Notes: generated by a model not told the origin, from the sequence alone. Counted from the stretch's first letter, positions 42,094 to 52,845 are shown. The stretch is 64,000 bases of DNA from JAAYHG01 sp012735455 (GCA_050951365.1 JBMNIX010000001.1:62001-126000); one strand, 5' to 3'. Numbers and translations are program-made.

Positions 42094-42819
42094 TTATTCC
42101 TCCCGCAGCGGGCGACCCAGGCCCAGATTTATTTTTGAGTTCGGCCGATAATGAATTCCCATTCTATCCAGCACGGGCAGAACGGGAACGCTGCCATCAT
42201 CGTCGAAACGAGTGATCAGATCCAAGGAAAACACTGTGTCCACTTCAGCAGCCAGTTCGCGGATAGCACCAAGAAGTTCCTCCAGCCTTTCCGCTGGCGC
42301 GGCAAACTCCACAATGGCGGATATGACCCTTTCGTTCTTAACCCAATCCTGCAGCGTTCCTTTTTCTGGGTCCGCCAACAAATGTGACAACGGGTTGTTG
42401 CTTTCTAAACGTATCCCCAGCTCCGTCAAGCGCATGATCACTTTTTCCACATCTGCCATCTTGGCCCCTAATACGGGACGGCCCATCTCGATGGCTATGC
42501 CAATTTGTCCGCGCTTGACCCTGGCAGTTACATCATTGGTCTTAACCTCTTCAGTACCGCGGCCTGGTAGTAGAGTTTCCTTGTGCGTGGCCATGGCATC
42601 AGAGAAGAATTTTCGTACTGACCGTGGTTTCTCATAAACCTCAGACGGCTCAAATAAAGCATCGGTGGGGCAGCCTGCCATTCTCAAACAGGTGCCGCAC
42701 TCAGCACACAGGTCTTGATCAATGTAGACCCGCCGTGGTTCCTCTACCAGGATCGCTCCCACAGGACAATAAGGGATACACCTCCGGCAGCCAGTACACA
42801 ACTCCTCACGAATCAGCAT
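42094..42819 (-). CDS. Ferredoxin-domain protein with novel C-terminal domain
   Basis: This 241-residue protein starts with a two-cluster ferredoxin domain: CTGCRRCIPYCPVGAI (8-23) and CAECGTCLRMAGC (38-50). The second motif has one extra residue before its last cysteine. A linker and an alpha/beta domain of about 170 residues follow that I do not recognise. No signal peptide is present, so it is cytoplasmic. It follows tctA by 20 bases in the tct operon. An electron-transfer role for a reductase acting on the imported compound is inferred from the clusters and the context. Confidence 0.8.
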   Translation of the reverse strand: MLIREELCTGCRRCIPYCPVGAILVEEPRRVYIDQDLCAECGTCLRMAGCPTDALFEPSEVYEKPRSVRKFFSDAMATHKETLLPGRGTEEVKTNDVTARVKRGQIGIAIEMGRPVLGAKMADVEKVIMRLTELGIRLESNNPLSHLLADPEKGTLQDWVKNERVISAIVEFAAPAERLEELLGAIRELAAEVDTVFSLDLITRFDDDGSVPVLPVLDRMGIHYRPNSKINLGLGRPLREE

Positions 42820-42839
42820 CCACCTACCACTCCTTTTTT

Positions 42840-44351
42840 CTATTGTTCAAGAGCGGGCTTCGCCCTCAAAACGCTGCGGGCAATAGGAACCAAAATCGCT
42901 GCTGCCGAAATCAACAGGATAATCAAAGACAATGGGCGCGTGAAAAATATTGAAATATTTCCTCTTGACAGCAGTAACGATTGTCGCAAGGAATTTTCCA
43001 ACATATTACCTAGTACTAAGGCCAGAACCAGAGGGGCAGCAGGATACTGTAGCCTCTTCATCAGGTAGCCAATAGCCCCAAATACCACAGTGATGCCTAC
43101 TTCAAACAAACTCATGTTGAGACCAAACGAACCGGCGAGAATAAAAGCCAGTACCCAAGCCACTAGCGTATGATTGGGAATATCCAGTATCCGGACAAAC
43201 AAAGGAATAAAAAGGAGAAGGAGAAGTATTAGCATCACGTTGCCAATATACATAGATGAGATGAGACTCCAGACGAATTCAGGATCCCGTGTAAAGATAA
43301 GCGGACCAGGGCGCAGATTATACATCATCAGTGCACCCATGAGAACAGCTGTAGCAGCCGAACCCGGTACTCCCAAAGCCAGAAGCGGAACAAAAGCGCC
43401 AACGGAAGCAGCATTGTTAGCCGATTCTGGGGCGGCAACCCCTTCAATTGCCCCCTCACCAAACCGCTCAGGATGCTTTGATACACGCTTGGCAGTGGAG
43501 TACGAGATGAAGGAAGCAATGGTCCCACCAGCCCCAGGGAGCATGCCGATGAAAAAGCCGATGCCGGTAGACCTGAGGATATGAGGCCAAGAAACTGCCC
43601 AATCCTGCCGGTTTGGCAGAAGTGAGCGCAGGTTCAGTTTGACGTCTTCGCGTTTGAGCTGAGGTTGCGCATCTGCCCCAGCTGCCAGGTTGATGAGTTC
43701 GGCAATACCAAAAAGCCCTAAGGCCACTGTAATGAACTCAATACCGCTGTAAAGTTCCATCCTTCCAAAGCAGAAGCGAGGCAAACCAGTCACAAGATCA
43801 GTTCCCACACAGGATAAAAATAGCCCTACCAGCATTGCCACCATGCCCTTAAACGGTGACTTCCCTGTCAAACCAGATACGGTGGAAAGCCCCATGACCA
43901 TCAAAGCAAAGTATTCTGGTGGCCCAAACCAAAGCGTTGCTTCCGCCAAAGCAGGGGCCAAAAAAGTAAACACGATGACGGAGATGGTCCCTCCGATGAA
44001 GGAAGCGAAGCAAGACATGCCCAAAGCCGGGCCGGCACGTCCCTTTTGTGCCAGGGGGTAACCATCCATGCACGTCATCACGGCAGCTGCATCACCCGGG
44101 GTATTGATTAAGATTGACGCAATAGCCCCTCCGTACATGGCCCCGTAGTAGATCCCAGCCAACATGACAATAGCAGTCACCGGATTGAAGCCAAACGTCA
44201 GGGGCAAGAGTACGGCGACACCTGTGGAAGGCCCCAAACCAGGTAGAGCACCGATTAGGACCCCGGCTATGACGCCGGTCATACAAGCAAACAAATTCTG
44301 TGGTTGGGTGGCCACCGCAAAACCTGAAAGGAGCAGACTCAACGTTTCCAT
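42840..44351 (-). CDS. tctA: TctA-type large membrane subunit of tripartite tricarboxylate transporter
   Basis: This 503-residue polytopic membrane protein has TctA hallmarks: GALPGLGPSTGVAVLLPLTF near 34-53, INTPGDAAAVMTC near 82-94 and GMLPGAGGTIASFISY near 269-284. It forms the channel with TctB and receives substrate from the TctC binding protein, driven by an ion gradient. Order tctC-tctB-tctA is normal. Characterised systems take up citrate, tricarballylate, terephthalate or other carboxylates; the substrate here is probably the compound handled by the three downstream genes. Confidence 0.94.
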   Translation of the reverse strand: METLSLLLSGFAVATQPQNLFACMTGVIAGVLIGALPGLGPSTGVAVLLPLTFGFNPVTAIVMLAGIYYGAMYGGAIASILINTPGDAAAVMTCMDGYPLAQKGRAGPALGMSCFASFIGGTISVIVFTFLAPALAEATLWFGPPEYFALMVMGLSTVSGLTGKSPFKGMVAMLVGLFLSCVGTDLVTGLPRFCFGRMELYSGIEFITVALGLFGIAELINLAAGADAQPQLKREDVKLNLRSLLPNRQDWAVSWPHILRSTGIGFFIGMLPGAGGTIASFISYSTAKRVSKHPERFGEGAIEGVAAPESANNAASVGAFVPLLALGVPGSAATAVLMGALMMYNLRPGPLIFTRDPEFVWSLISSMYIGNVMLILLLLLFIPLFVRILDIPNHTLVAWVLAFILAGSFGLNMSLFEVGITVVFGAIGYLMKRLQYPAAPLVLALVLGNMLENSLRQSLLLSRGNISIFFTRPLSLIILLISAAAILVPIARSVLRAKPALEQ

Positions 44352-44363
44352 CCTGGCACCCCC

Positions 44364-44804
44364 TCAAATACCGAGAAACCCCTTTGGGAACCAAACCATC
44401 AAGAACTTAACAAAGAGGAAATAAAAACTAATACCTACAGCAATGGTTGTTATTGCGGTTTGTTTCCACGTGCCACCCAGGTAGCGAATCGTGCACCCGG
44501 CCAACAAGGCTAAACTAATGAGCAATCCCAGCACATATGACGCAGCAATGGTGGCCATCCCCAAAAGGGTCAAGACCAGCCAGACCTTTAGGACCCGAGG
44601 GGTAAATAGGGACTCACCTGTAAGGTTTCTGCTTTCCCAGAGAACACCAAGACCAAACACGCCCAGCAACAGCCCTATCCAAAAAGGGGTGAACCCCGGG
44701 CCTGGAACATTTCTATCCAAAAAGCCCAACCCAATTCCTGTAATACAGATATAGAGGCTAAGCAGCAAGATCAGCACAGCGGCGATTTGATTGGCACGTT
44801 TCAT
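44364..44804 (-). CDS. tctB: TctB-type small membrane subunit
   Basis: This 146-residue protein has four predicted membrane helices and the TctB pattern of NVPGPGFTPFWIG after the first helix. It starts at an ATG 68 bases after tctC (a hairpin lies between) and ends 12 bases before tctA. It is the small subunit needed for transport with TctA. Confidence 0.88.
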   Translation of the reverse strand: MKRANQIAAVLILLLSLYICITGIGLGFLDRNVPGPGFTPFWIGLLLGVFGLGVLWESRNLTGESLFTPRVLKVWLVLTLLGMATIAASYVLGLLISLALLAGCTIRYLGGTWKQTAITTIAVGISFYFLFVKFLMVWFPKGFLGI

Positions 44805-44828
44805 TCAGCCTACCCCCCTTGCTACCCA

Positions 44829-44858
44829 GCGGGAAGAAGAGGTGTCCCTTCTTCCCGC
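44829..44858 (-). terminator. Intra-operon hairpin between tctC and tctB
   Basis: GCGGGAAGAAG and CTTCTTCCCGC form a perfect 11-bp stem with an 8-base loop, directly after the binding-protein gene. Like the hairpin in the liv operon, it probably raises binding-protein expression relative to the membrane subunits by partial termination or mRNA protection. Confidence 0.75.
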
Positions 44859-44872
44859 GAGGTAATTGCCGC

Positions 44873-45886
44873 CTAATTAATCAAACCAAACCTGGTATAG
44901 ATTTCACGGTACAACTCGTTCTGCTTCACAATCGCCTCTGCAAACTCGTCAGCAGGAAGATAGCGTGCAGTCACCATGTTTGGCTCAACGTATTCTTTTT
45001 GCCAAGTCGGGCTTTCACTGAGTTTCTTGAATGCCTCCTCTAACACCTTACGTGCCTCTTCTGGAATATCCTTGGGAGCCACAATTCCCCTGAATTGATA
45101 GAACTCCACCTGATCATAACCAAGTTCGATAAAGGTGGGTACATCCGGAAGTTTACCTAACCTTTCAACATTCGTCACTGCCAGCGCTCTTGCCTTTTTA
45201 GCTTCCATCTGACTCAGGGCTTCCCCAGGATTGGCCCAGCAAAGGTCCACGTGACCGCCCAATAGAGCAGTCATGGCGTCACCGCCGCCCTCAAAAGGTA
45301 CGTAGTTAAACTTAACGCCCGCTTGCTCTTCCAGCAATCCTGTGCACACTCGATCATCAGAGAGTCCGCTGGCACCACTTACCGATAGTTCTTCCGGCTT
45401 CTCTCGCGCCGCTGCCAATAGATCGTCTAGATCCTTGTATGGGGCATCTTCTCTAACCATTAGCAAGAACGGATCCAGCGCAATGGCCGCAATTGGGGTA
45501 AAGTCCTCATAGTTTACCGGCGAATTTCCCGCCAAGGGCGTCGTCCAAAAGCTGGAACTGACAGTACTGATAATGTAAGGGTCGCCGACTTTGCCAGCCA
45601 CGTAACTCCAACCAATAGCCCCGCTGCCACCTGGCTTGTTTTCCACCACCAGCGGTTGAGGCAAAATCTGATCCTTCTGCATAACGCTAGCAATTGTCCG
45701 GGCCATGATATCAGAGCCGCCACCAGCTGACATTGGTACGAGGAATGTAATGGGCTTTTCCGGATACTTGGGAGCTGTAGGTTCCTGGGGCGTCTGTGTT
45801 TGCGGCGCCGGTGTACTCTGACTGCAGCCGGATAGCGCCAGAGTAAGTACCAGTAAAGGTACAAGCAGAATCGTGGCCTTTTTCAT
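44873..45886 (-). CDS. tctC: TctC/Bug-type substrate-binding lipoprotein
   Basis: This 337-residue extracytoplasmic solute receptor has a lipoprotein signal ending in LALSGC (Cys21), a T/P/Q-rich linker and the Bug-family core KPITFLVPMSAGGGSDIMAR and NKPGGSGAIGW. Such receptors usually bind carboxylates through the two conserved beta-alpha motifs seen here. It starts the six-gene operon. ATG start preceded by GGGAGGATTGAGGG. Confidence 0.92.
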   Translation of the reverse strand: MKKATILLVPLLVLTLALSGCSQSTPAPQTQTPQEPTAPKYPEKPITFLVPMSAGGGSDIMARTIASVMQKDQILPQPLVVENKPGGSGAIGWSYVAGKVGDPYIISTVSSSFWTTPLAGNSPVNYEDFTPIAAIALDPFLLMVREDAPYKDLDDLLAAAREKPEELSVSGASGLSDDRVCTGLLEEQAGVKFNYVPFEGGGDAMTALLGGHVDLCWANPGEALSQMEAKKARALAVTNVERLGKLPDVPTFIELGYDQVEFYQFRGIVAPKDIPEEARKVLEEAFKKLSESPTWQKEYVEPNMVTARYLPADEFAEAIVKQNELYREIYTRFGLIN

Positions 45887-46210
45887 CCCTCAATCCTCCC
45901 AATCTCCTGGTTTACGACCTCTTTGAATACTAAACCCTTTATAGCACCTCCCTAATTCTTTTCTCCTACTCCTGAAAGCACGCCACCCCTCCTTCTTTCT
46001 TGAACTCAACTTAACGCTGCAACTGTTCCGCAAGGTAATGGACCGTGCTAGAGTAGTCGTCGCTAATAGTTGGTATTACCAGCAGTCTAGGGACTTATTA
46101 ATTACTATGCGGCAAAGCAGCCAACTATCCGTGACTTGTACCAATTAGTATCATGAAACACAAAAAGCCCGACCCTCTCGGGCCGAGCTTCTTGAAGATC
46201 GGTGTTCGGT
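45887..46210. other. Gap between groEL end and tctC start
   Basis: The 324 bases hold the groEL terminator (46162-46183) and the upstream region of the tct operon. An extended -10-like TGCTATAAA lies on the minus strand about 65 bases before tctC, without a good -35 box. No coding sequence is apparent. Confidence 0.5.
46162..46183 (-). terminator. groEL rho-independent terminator
   Basis: On the minus strand GCCCGA and TCGGGC form a 6-bp GC-rich stem with a 5-base loop, followed immediately by TTTTTG. It lies 28 bases after the groEL stop codon. Confidence 0.88.
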
Positions 46211-47848
<1,638 letters not shown>

Positions 47849-48136
47849 CTACTTCTCTACAATAGCCAGAACGTCACTTTCCCGCAGAACGAGGTACTCT
47901 TCGCCATCGAGTTTAACCTCGGTGCCGCCGTACTTGGCATAGATAACGCGGTCACCAACCTTGACCTCTGGCGCTACCCGCTGACCGTTCTCCAAAAGAC
48001 GACCGGTACCTACGGCAACAACTTCGCCCTCCTGGGGCTTTTCTTTGGCCGTATCAGGTAGTACAATACCTCCCTTGGTTTTCTCCTCGGCGCTGATAGC
48101 CTTAACCACGATCCTATCGCCGAGCGGTTTGAGCAT
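47849..48136 (-). CDS. groES: Co-chaperonin GroES (Hsp10)
   Basis: This 95-residue lid protein of the chaperonin begins [12 protein letters not shown] and contains the mobile-loop segment [22 protein letters not shown] at 48136 follows GGAGGGCC. First gene of the groESL operon, it has a sigma-A promoter and a CIRCE operator directly upstream. Confidence 0.97.
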   Translation of the reverse strand: MLKPLGDRIVVKAISAEEKTKGGIVLPDTAKEKPQEGEVVAVGTGRLLENGQRVAPEVKVGDRVIYAKYGGTEVKLDGEEYLVLRESDVLAIVEK

Positions 48137-48159
48137 TCTTGGCCCTCCTTTCCAACTTC

Positions 48160-48186
48160 TTAGCACTCACCTAAGGAGAGTGCTAA
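48160..48186. promoter_or_regulatory. CIRCE operator (HrcA binding site)
   Basis: TTAGCACTC and GAGTGCTAA with a 9-base spacer match the CIRCE consensus perfectly. It lies between the groESL promoter and the groES start, so the operon is under HrcA heat-shock repression. Confidence 0.97.
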
Positions 48187-48198
48187 CAACCAAGACAT

Positions 48199-48227
48199 AT
48201 AATACACAAATTCCCTCGTATAGTCAA
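48199..48227 (-). promoter_or_regulatory. groESL sigma-A promoter
   Basis: On the minus strand TTGACT (48222-48227), 17 bases and TATTAT (48199-48204) lie directly upstream of the CIRCE element, the standard arrangement. Confidence 0.88.
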
Positions 48228-48348
48228 GAGTTCCAAGAGAAATCCTTTGACCCGCCGCCCTCCGTCCTCATCTTTTCTGAAAAAGGACCTGATAACACTC
48301 AGGTTCAGTTAAAGAGAAATAGGACGTCATGGGCAGCTACCGCGAATC

Positions 48349-50022
48349 TTAAGGGATTATAGATCCAGGAGCAGGACCTATGAACTCACGCAGGATTGAG
48401 TTGCGGGGGATCTCATCCTCTTCTTCCAGTGGCTGGAAGTAAGCCAGAAACTTCCGCAAGATCTTGGCCTGAGAATAAGCAGGGCTATCTCCTGGTACTT
48501 GAGCCAAGAGTGGCTCGGCATACTTCTTGAGTATGGCCAATTCGTACACCAAGGCAGAGTTGAACATTGCGTCCGCCTCTTCCTGGAAGGGGAAAATGTT
48601 CCTTTCCTCGCCCCAGCGCACTGATGGCCAGCGCATAATGGTATCCTCTGCTTGGGCAGATCGGTACTTGCTGTCTCTGACAATCCGCCGCAGCAGACGG
48701 GTATCAGTGGTCGGTATACGATTATGGCGATCCACATTAAGCTGGGTTAGAGCGCTTACGTAAATCTTGAACTTCTTATCCTTCGGGATAGAAGGCGTAA
48801 GCCTTTCATTCAGGCCGTGAATACCTTCGATTAAAAGAGGCTGCCCTGGCTCTACCTTAATGCGCCGTCCCACCCAAGTGCGCGCGCCCCTCTTAAAATC
48901 GAACACCGGAACCTCAACCTCATCGCCCTGGATCAGTTGTACCAGCTGGTGGTTAAAGAGCTTGAGGTCTAGTGCTTCCAGGGCTTCAAAGTCATACTGT
49001 CCAGCCTCATCCCGCGGGGTCGCTTCCCGATCAACAAAGTAGTCGTCTAAGGATATGGTCACGGGCCGTAGCCCGTTAACGCGCAGCTGTATATAGAGTC
49101 GCTGGGTAAAGGTGGTCTTTCCAGAAGAGGAAGGGCCAGCGATAAGCACTAGACGTGCTTCTCGGTTGGCGGTAATCTGGTCCGCGATTTGAGCGATCTT
49201 TTTCTCGTGCAGAGCCTCCGAGATGCGGACAAGCTCGGGCCCGTGGCCAGAGACGATCAAATCGTTCAGGGAACCTACATCAGCTACTTCAAGAATCTCC
49301 CCCCACCGCTCCGCCTCGCGAAAGACTGCCGCCAATTTGGGTTGGTCTTGATACTTGGGCAGCACGGTAGGGCTATACTTTTTGGGGAAAAGCAGGATCA
49401 AGCCTGGCAGATTAAAATGTAGGGTAAATAAGCGTAAGAAACCTGTGCTAGGTACCATATAACCAAAGAAGTAGTCAACAAGTCCGTCTAACTCATAGAC
49501 ATTCAGATAATCCTTGGCTCTGTACTTAAGAAGACGGACCTTGTCCGTCTGACCCTGCTTCTGAAAAAGCTGCTGAGCCTGGTGAAGCGGCAGGCGTTTT
49601 TTCCTAAAGGGCAGATCCGCCTCTACCAGTTCCTTCATACGCATCTCCAAGACCGCAACGTCCTCTTCGGTAAGGGGGCTGTCCCCATGGATCTCAATGT
49701 ATAGACCGTTGCCCAGGGAGTGTTCAATGCTTACGGCAGCTCCAGGAAGGACATCCTGGGTAGCCCGAATCAGCAAAAAAGACAGGCTCCGTGTATAGAT
49801 GCGCTGTCCATCGTCAGTGCCGAGGTCCAAGAACTCGACAGTGGAATCCTCGGTTAATGGATAGGTAAGTTCGCGCAGTTCTCCGTTTACCCTTGCCGCC
49901 ACCACCTGGGCTATTGACTGCCCTTCGTATTCACGGCTGAGTTCTATTAGGGTGATGCCACGAGGAAATTCACGTACTTCTCTACCGTCCCTACCGATCT
50001 TAACCCGAACTGTCCCTTTCAA
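48349..50022 (-). CDS. TGS/ThrRS-like N-terminus fused to uridine-kinase-like P-loop kinase
   Basis: This roughly 557-residue fusion has an N-terminal TGS domain (about 1-65), a threonyl-tRNA-synthetase second-domain-like region (about 75-210) and a phosphoribulokinase/uridine kinase P-loop domain. Walker A GPSSSGKTT is at about 296-304, with DDYFVDR downstream. The architecture is common in Clostridia, usually annotated as uridine kinase or nucleoside kinase, but the role of the synthetase-like part is not established. TTG at 50022 is chosen because GGGAGGGG lies about 6 bases upstream. It is upstream of groESL but separated by that operon's own promoter. Confidence 0.88.
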   Translation of the reverse strand: MKGTVRVKIGRDGREVREFPRGITLIELSREYEGQSIAQVVAARVNGELRELTYPLTEDSTVEFLDLGTDDGQRIYTRSLSFLLIRATQDVLPGAAVSIEHSLGNGLYIEIHGDSPLTEEDVAVLEMRMKELVEADLPFRKKRLPLHQAQQLFQKQGQTDKVRLLKYRAKDYLNVYELDGLVDYFFGYMVPSTGFLRLFTLHFNLPGLILLFPKKYSPTVLPKYQDQPKLAAVFREAERWGEILEVADVGSLNDLIVSGHGPELVRISEALHEKKIAQIADQITANREARLVLIAGPSSSGKTTFTQRLYIQLRVNGLRPVTISLDDYFVDREATPRDEAGQYDFEALEALDLKLFNHQLVQLIQGDEVEVPVFDFKRGARTWVGRRIKVEPGQPLLIEGIHGLNERLTPSIPKDKKFKIYVSALTQLNVDRHNRIPTTDTRLLRRIVRDSKYRSAQAEDTIMRWPSVRWGEERNIFPFQEEADAMFNSALVYELAILKKYAEPLLAQVPGDSPAYSQAKILRKFLAYFQPLEEEDEIPRNSILREFIGPAPGSIIP

Positions 50023-50107
50023 TGCTCTCCCCTCCCGTTTACAATGCACACTGCCATTTTGCCGAGCATAGACTGCTCAATAAAGACCCCCACATGGAGG
50101 GATTAGT

Positions 50108-50941
50108 ATGCCTGCCCCTCTTTATGATTGGACCATGAGTAGTCTGGAGTCCATAGAGTTCTGGGCGGAAATAACAAGCGAACACCCGCAGATACTGCTT
50201 TCAGTATTACCCCACCTGCAGGAAAGATATGCACGGGATCTTAGAAATTTCCAGCGCGAGTTTGCCAACCTGGCCGACCAAGCCGATAACCTCGCCTCAC
50301 GCCTGGGAACAACCCCTGGCCAAGTACCCGAAGAAGTAGCCAGCGACATGGCGCTCTTGGTACAGAGAGCCCGCTCACTCAACCAGGAGTTTGATGCTTT
50401 TCTGCGCGAACTGGCTACAATTTACCCGGAATCCGAACTGGCTCTCCTCATCCAGCACATGATCCTGGAATCGCGTCGGTTTGAGGAAGAGCTAAACCGA
50501 ATGGAGCCCGTCTTGCCGCCACAAAATGAGCCACCGCCGACCCCGACGCTGGCTAAATTCTTGGAAGACCTGGCATATTGGAACCGAGACATGCAAGAAC
50601 ACGCGGCTCTGCTTCGGGCTTTCCTGCCCAATATTACCCTTGGTGATCGTAATACCTTGGCTCAGTTTGAACGGAACTACCGCTCACTCATGCTAACCGT
50701 TCGCCGTTTGCGCGAGGCTTTAACCCTGCCTGGCCAAGCCATCGGGGCACTGGAAGCAGAAGCACGACGTCTGGCTATGCTCACCCGAAATCTTACCCTA
50801 GAGTTTATACGGTTTCAGGAGGATCTCCTGAGCCGTTACCTGGACCATGCCTCCCGGTTCTTGCTCCGCCACATGCTGAAAGAGGACCGGCGTTTGCTGG
50901 AGGAGCTGCGTGCATCGGGTTATCTTTTCTTCGGAATGTGA
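50108..50941 (+). CDS. DUF2935 family protein
   Basis: This 277-residue, mainly helical soluble protein has two related halves. Each starts with an aromatic-acidic helix (SSLESIEFWAEITSEHP near 10-26 and LEDLAYWNRDMQEHAALL near 151-168). This matches the DUF2935 ferritin-like four-helix family found in Bacillota. The conserved Glu and His residues in each half could bind metal; function is not known. ATG start with GGAGG about 8 bases upstream. It is convergent with pfkA, only 4 bases apart. Confidence 0.82.
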   Translation: MPAPLYDWTMSSLESIEFWAEITSEHPQILLSVLPHLQERYARDLRNFQREFANLADQADNLASRLGTTPGQVPEEVASDMALLVQRARSLNQEFDAFLRELATIYPESELALLIQHMILESRRFEEELNRMEPVLPPQNEPPPTPTLAKFLEDLAYWNRDMQEHAALLRAFLPNITLGDRNTLAQFERNYRSLMLTVRRLREALTLPGQAIGALEAEARRLAMLTRNLTLEFIRFQEDLLSRYLDHASRFLLRHMLKEDRRLLEELRASGYLFFGM

Positions 50942-50945
50942 TCGT

Positions 50946-51905
50946 TCACATGGCGAGAACAGTCGCCAGGTTATAGAGGGAACGATCAATCTCCTTGCTG
51001 CCAGCAAAGACCTTATCAAAGGGCACAGCACGCACCTCACCATTCACATAAGACATGGCTACACCCGTACCCCCCTCAAGCAGTACTTCCACTGCCTGAG
51101 ATCCCAGCCGGCTGGCTAAGAGACGGTCAAAGGCAGTGGGGGTCCCACCACGCTGCAAGTGTCCTAGCACCGTTACACGGGTTTCAAAACCGGTACGTTT
51201 CTTAACCTCCTCAGCAATAGTGTAAGCGGAGGCAACTCCTTCCGCTACGACAATGATACTATGAACTTTACCCCGCTCCGAACTCCACTTGAGCCGCCGA
51301 CAAACATCATCTAAGTTATACGGTATTTCTGGGATGAGAATGGACTCAGCACCACCGGCCAAACCTGCTGTGAGGGCAATATGGCCAGAGGCGCGACCCA
51401 TCACCTCGAGAACAAAGGTACGTTCATGGGCAGTGGCTGTGTCCCGGATTTTATTCATGGCCTCTACCACAGTGTTCACAGCAGTATCGAAGCCGATGGT
51501 GTAGTCGGTACCTGGAATATCGTTGTCGATGGTCCCCGGCACACCCACAGTAGCCATGCCCATGCCGGCCAAGGCCTGTGCACCACGGTAGGAGCCCTCG
51601 CCACCGATGACAATGAGTCCCTCTATCCCTTCTGCCCATAGGTTGGCTATCGCCTCTTCTTGCCCTTCTTTGCTGCAGAAGCGTTGGCTGCGGGCACTTC
51701 TTAGTATTGTCCCGCCGCGCTGAATAATGTCGTCTACTGAACTTAAGTTCATCGGGGTAAACGCAGAGCGCAGCAAACCTTCATAACCGTGAGAGATACC
51801 GATAACCTGCACCTCATGCACAACAGCCTGGTGCACGGCGGCCCTCAGGGCGGCGTTCATACCCGGGGCATCGCCACCACTGGTCATAATAGCTATCTTT
51901 CGCAT
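50946..51905 (-). CDS. pfkA: ATP-dependent 6-phosphofructokinase
   Basis: This 319-residue glycolytic kinase phosphorylates fructose 6-phosphate. Motifs include TSGGDAPGMNAA at the N-terminus, GGEGSYRGA near 101-109, PGTIDNDI near 123-130 with the catalytic aspartate, and MGRASGHIA near 168-176. Length equals typical bacterial PfkA. ATG at 51905 with GGGGTGAG upstream. It lies 56 bases after the phosphoglucose isomerase gene, so the two probably form a glycolytic operon. Confidence 0.97.
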   Translation of the reverse strand: MRKIAIMTSGGDAPGMNAALRAAVHQAVVHEVQVIGISHGYEGLLRSAFTPMNLSSVDDIIQRGGTILRSARSQRFCSKEGQEEAIANLWAEGIEGLIVIGGEGSYRGAQALAGMGMATVGVPGTIDNDIPGTDYTIGFDTAVNTVVEAMNKIRDTATAHERTFVLEVMGRASGHIALTAGLAGGAESILIPEIPYNLDDVCRRLKWSSERGKVHSIIVVAEGVASAYTIAEEVKKRTGFETRVTVLGHLQRGGTPTAFDRLLASRLGSQAVEVLLEGGTGVAMSYVNGEVRAVPFDKVFAGSKEIDRSLYNLATVLAM

Positions 51906-51961
51906 CTCTCTCACCCCTAGCTCTGTTCCGTAAACACGGACCTTACGCCAGGTCCGTCTTC

Positions 51962-52732
51962 TTAGTCTGGGTAGACTTCCGGATCGGTTAGGTAACGGAA
52001 GAGTTCTGGGTTCCCTAAAAAAGCCTCGTAGAGGGATACTCCCTTAACCAAGCCCAGGTGTTGGTACTGACGGGCGAAACGCCGCTGTAGTTGAGGAACA
52101 TAGTCATAGTTAGGGTTACCCACAAATGTGGATTCCCCTTGGACACGCACCTCGTAATACGCTGCTCCCTTCAGATTGGCCATCGGCTCGTAAAGAGGGG
52201 AAAAGCCGTCTGCCACCAAATTGGCCATCACCAAGACCTCGTTACCCGGATTAATAGTAACATGGCCCCAGTTGGGCGGAATAACCACTTTGTCACCGGG
52301 ACCAGCCTCAAAAAGGACAACCTCTTCCACATACCCTGTCTCAGGATCCAAGTACTGGAGCAGGTAGTGGGCTTGGCCGTGAATAACCCCATAGACCTCG
52401 GGAAAACTCTTCTTGGTAGCTCCTGGCGCTGGATGATAATGGCCTGCGGTCTTAACATACTCCGGACCCACAAGACCAGGGGGAATCACGGTTATGTCAT
52501 GGCGCAAGCCCCAGCGGTTGAATTTCTCCTTGTCTTCACCGCGCACAACATTGCGGTACATGGCATAAAGCTGCTGCTTAGGGTCTGCCGTGGCAGGAGC
52601 ATAGAAGAGCTCCTTCATGTCACCCGCCAGCCGCACCTCCTGCGTAACCGGCTCAACATCGCGCCCAAAACGCAGTTCGTTCCCATCCAGTGAAAGCCTA
52701 AGACCTGCGTTTACAGAAAGATCAACCTGCAT
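51962..52732 (-). CDS. Cupin-type glucose-6-phosphate isomerase
   Basis: This 256-residue protein matches the metal-dependent cupin phosphoglucose isomerases first known from archaea and is unrelated to the usual Pgi fold. Metal ligands are probably His98, His100 (TAGHYHP), Glu112 (PEVYG) and His157 (NWGHVTIN). It would interconvert glucose 6-phosphate and fructose 6-phosphate, feeding PfkA encoded directly downstream. ATG start. A divergent threonine synthase gene lies 149 bases upstream. Confidence 0.9.
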   Translation of the reverse strand: MQVDLSVNAGLRLSLDGNELRFGRDVEPVTQEVRLAGDMKELFYAPATADPKQQLYAMYRNVVRGEDKEKFNRWGLRHDITVIPPGLVGPEYVKTAGHYHPAPGATKKSFPEVYGVIHGQAHYLLQYLDPETGYVEEVVLFEAGPGDKVVIPPNWGHVTINPGNEVLVMANLVADGFSPLYEPMANLKGAAYYEVRVQGESTFVGNPNYDYVPQLQRRFARQYQHLGLVKGVSLYEAFLGNPELFRYLTDPEVYPD

Positions 52733-52845
52733 AAGGGAAACCTCCTCTACCTCATCCCGGCTCCAGAAAAAGCCACATCACGTATTATATTCGTTAGGTG
52801 GCAAGGATATCCTCCCCTAGCTCGGCAAAACTTCGCTGGCTGTGG

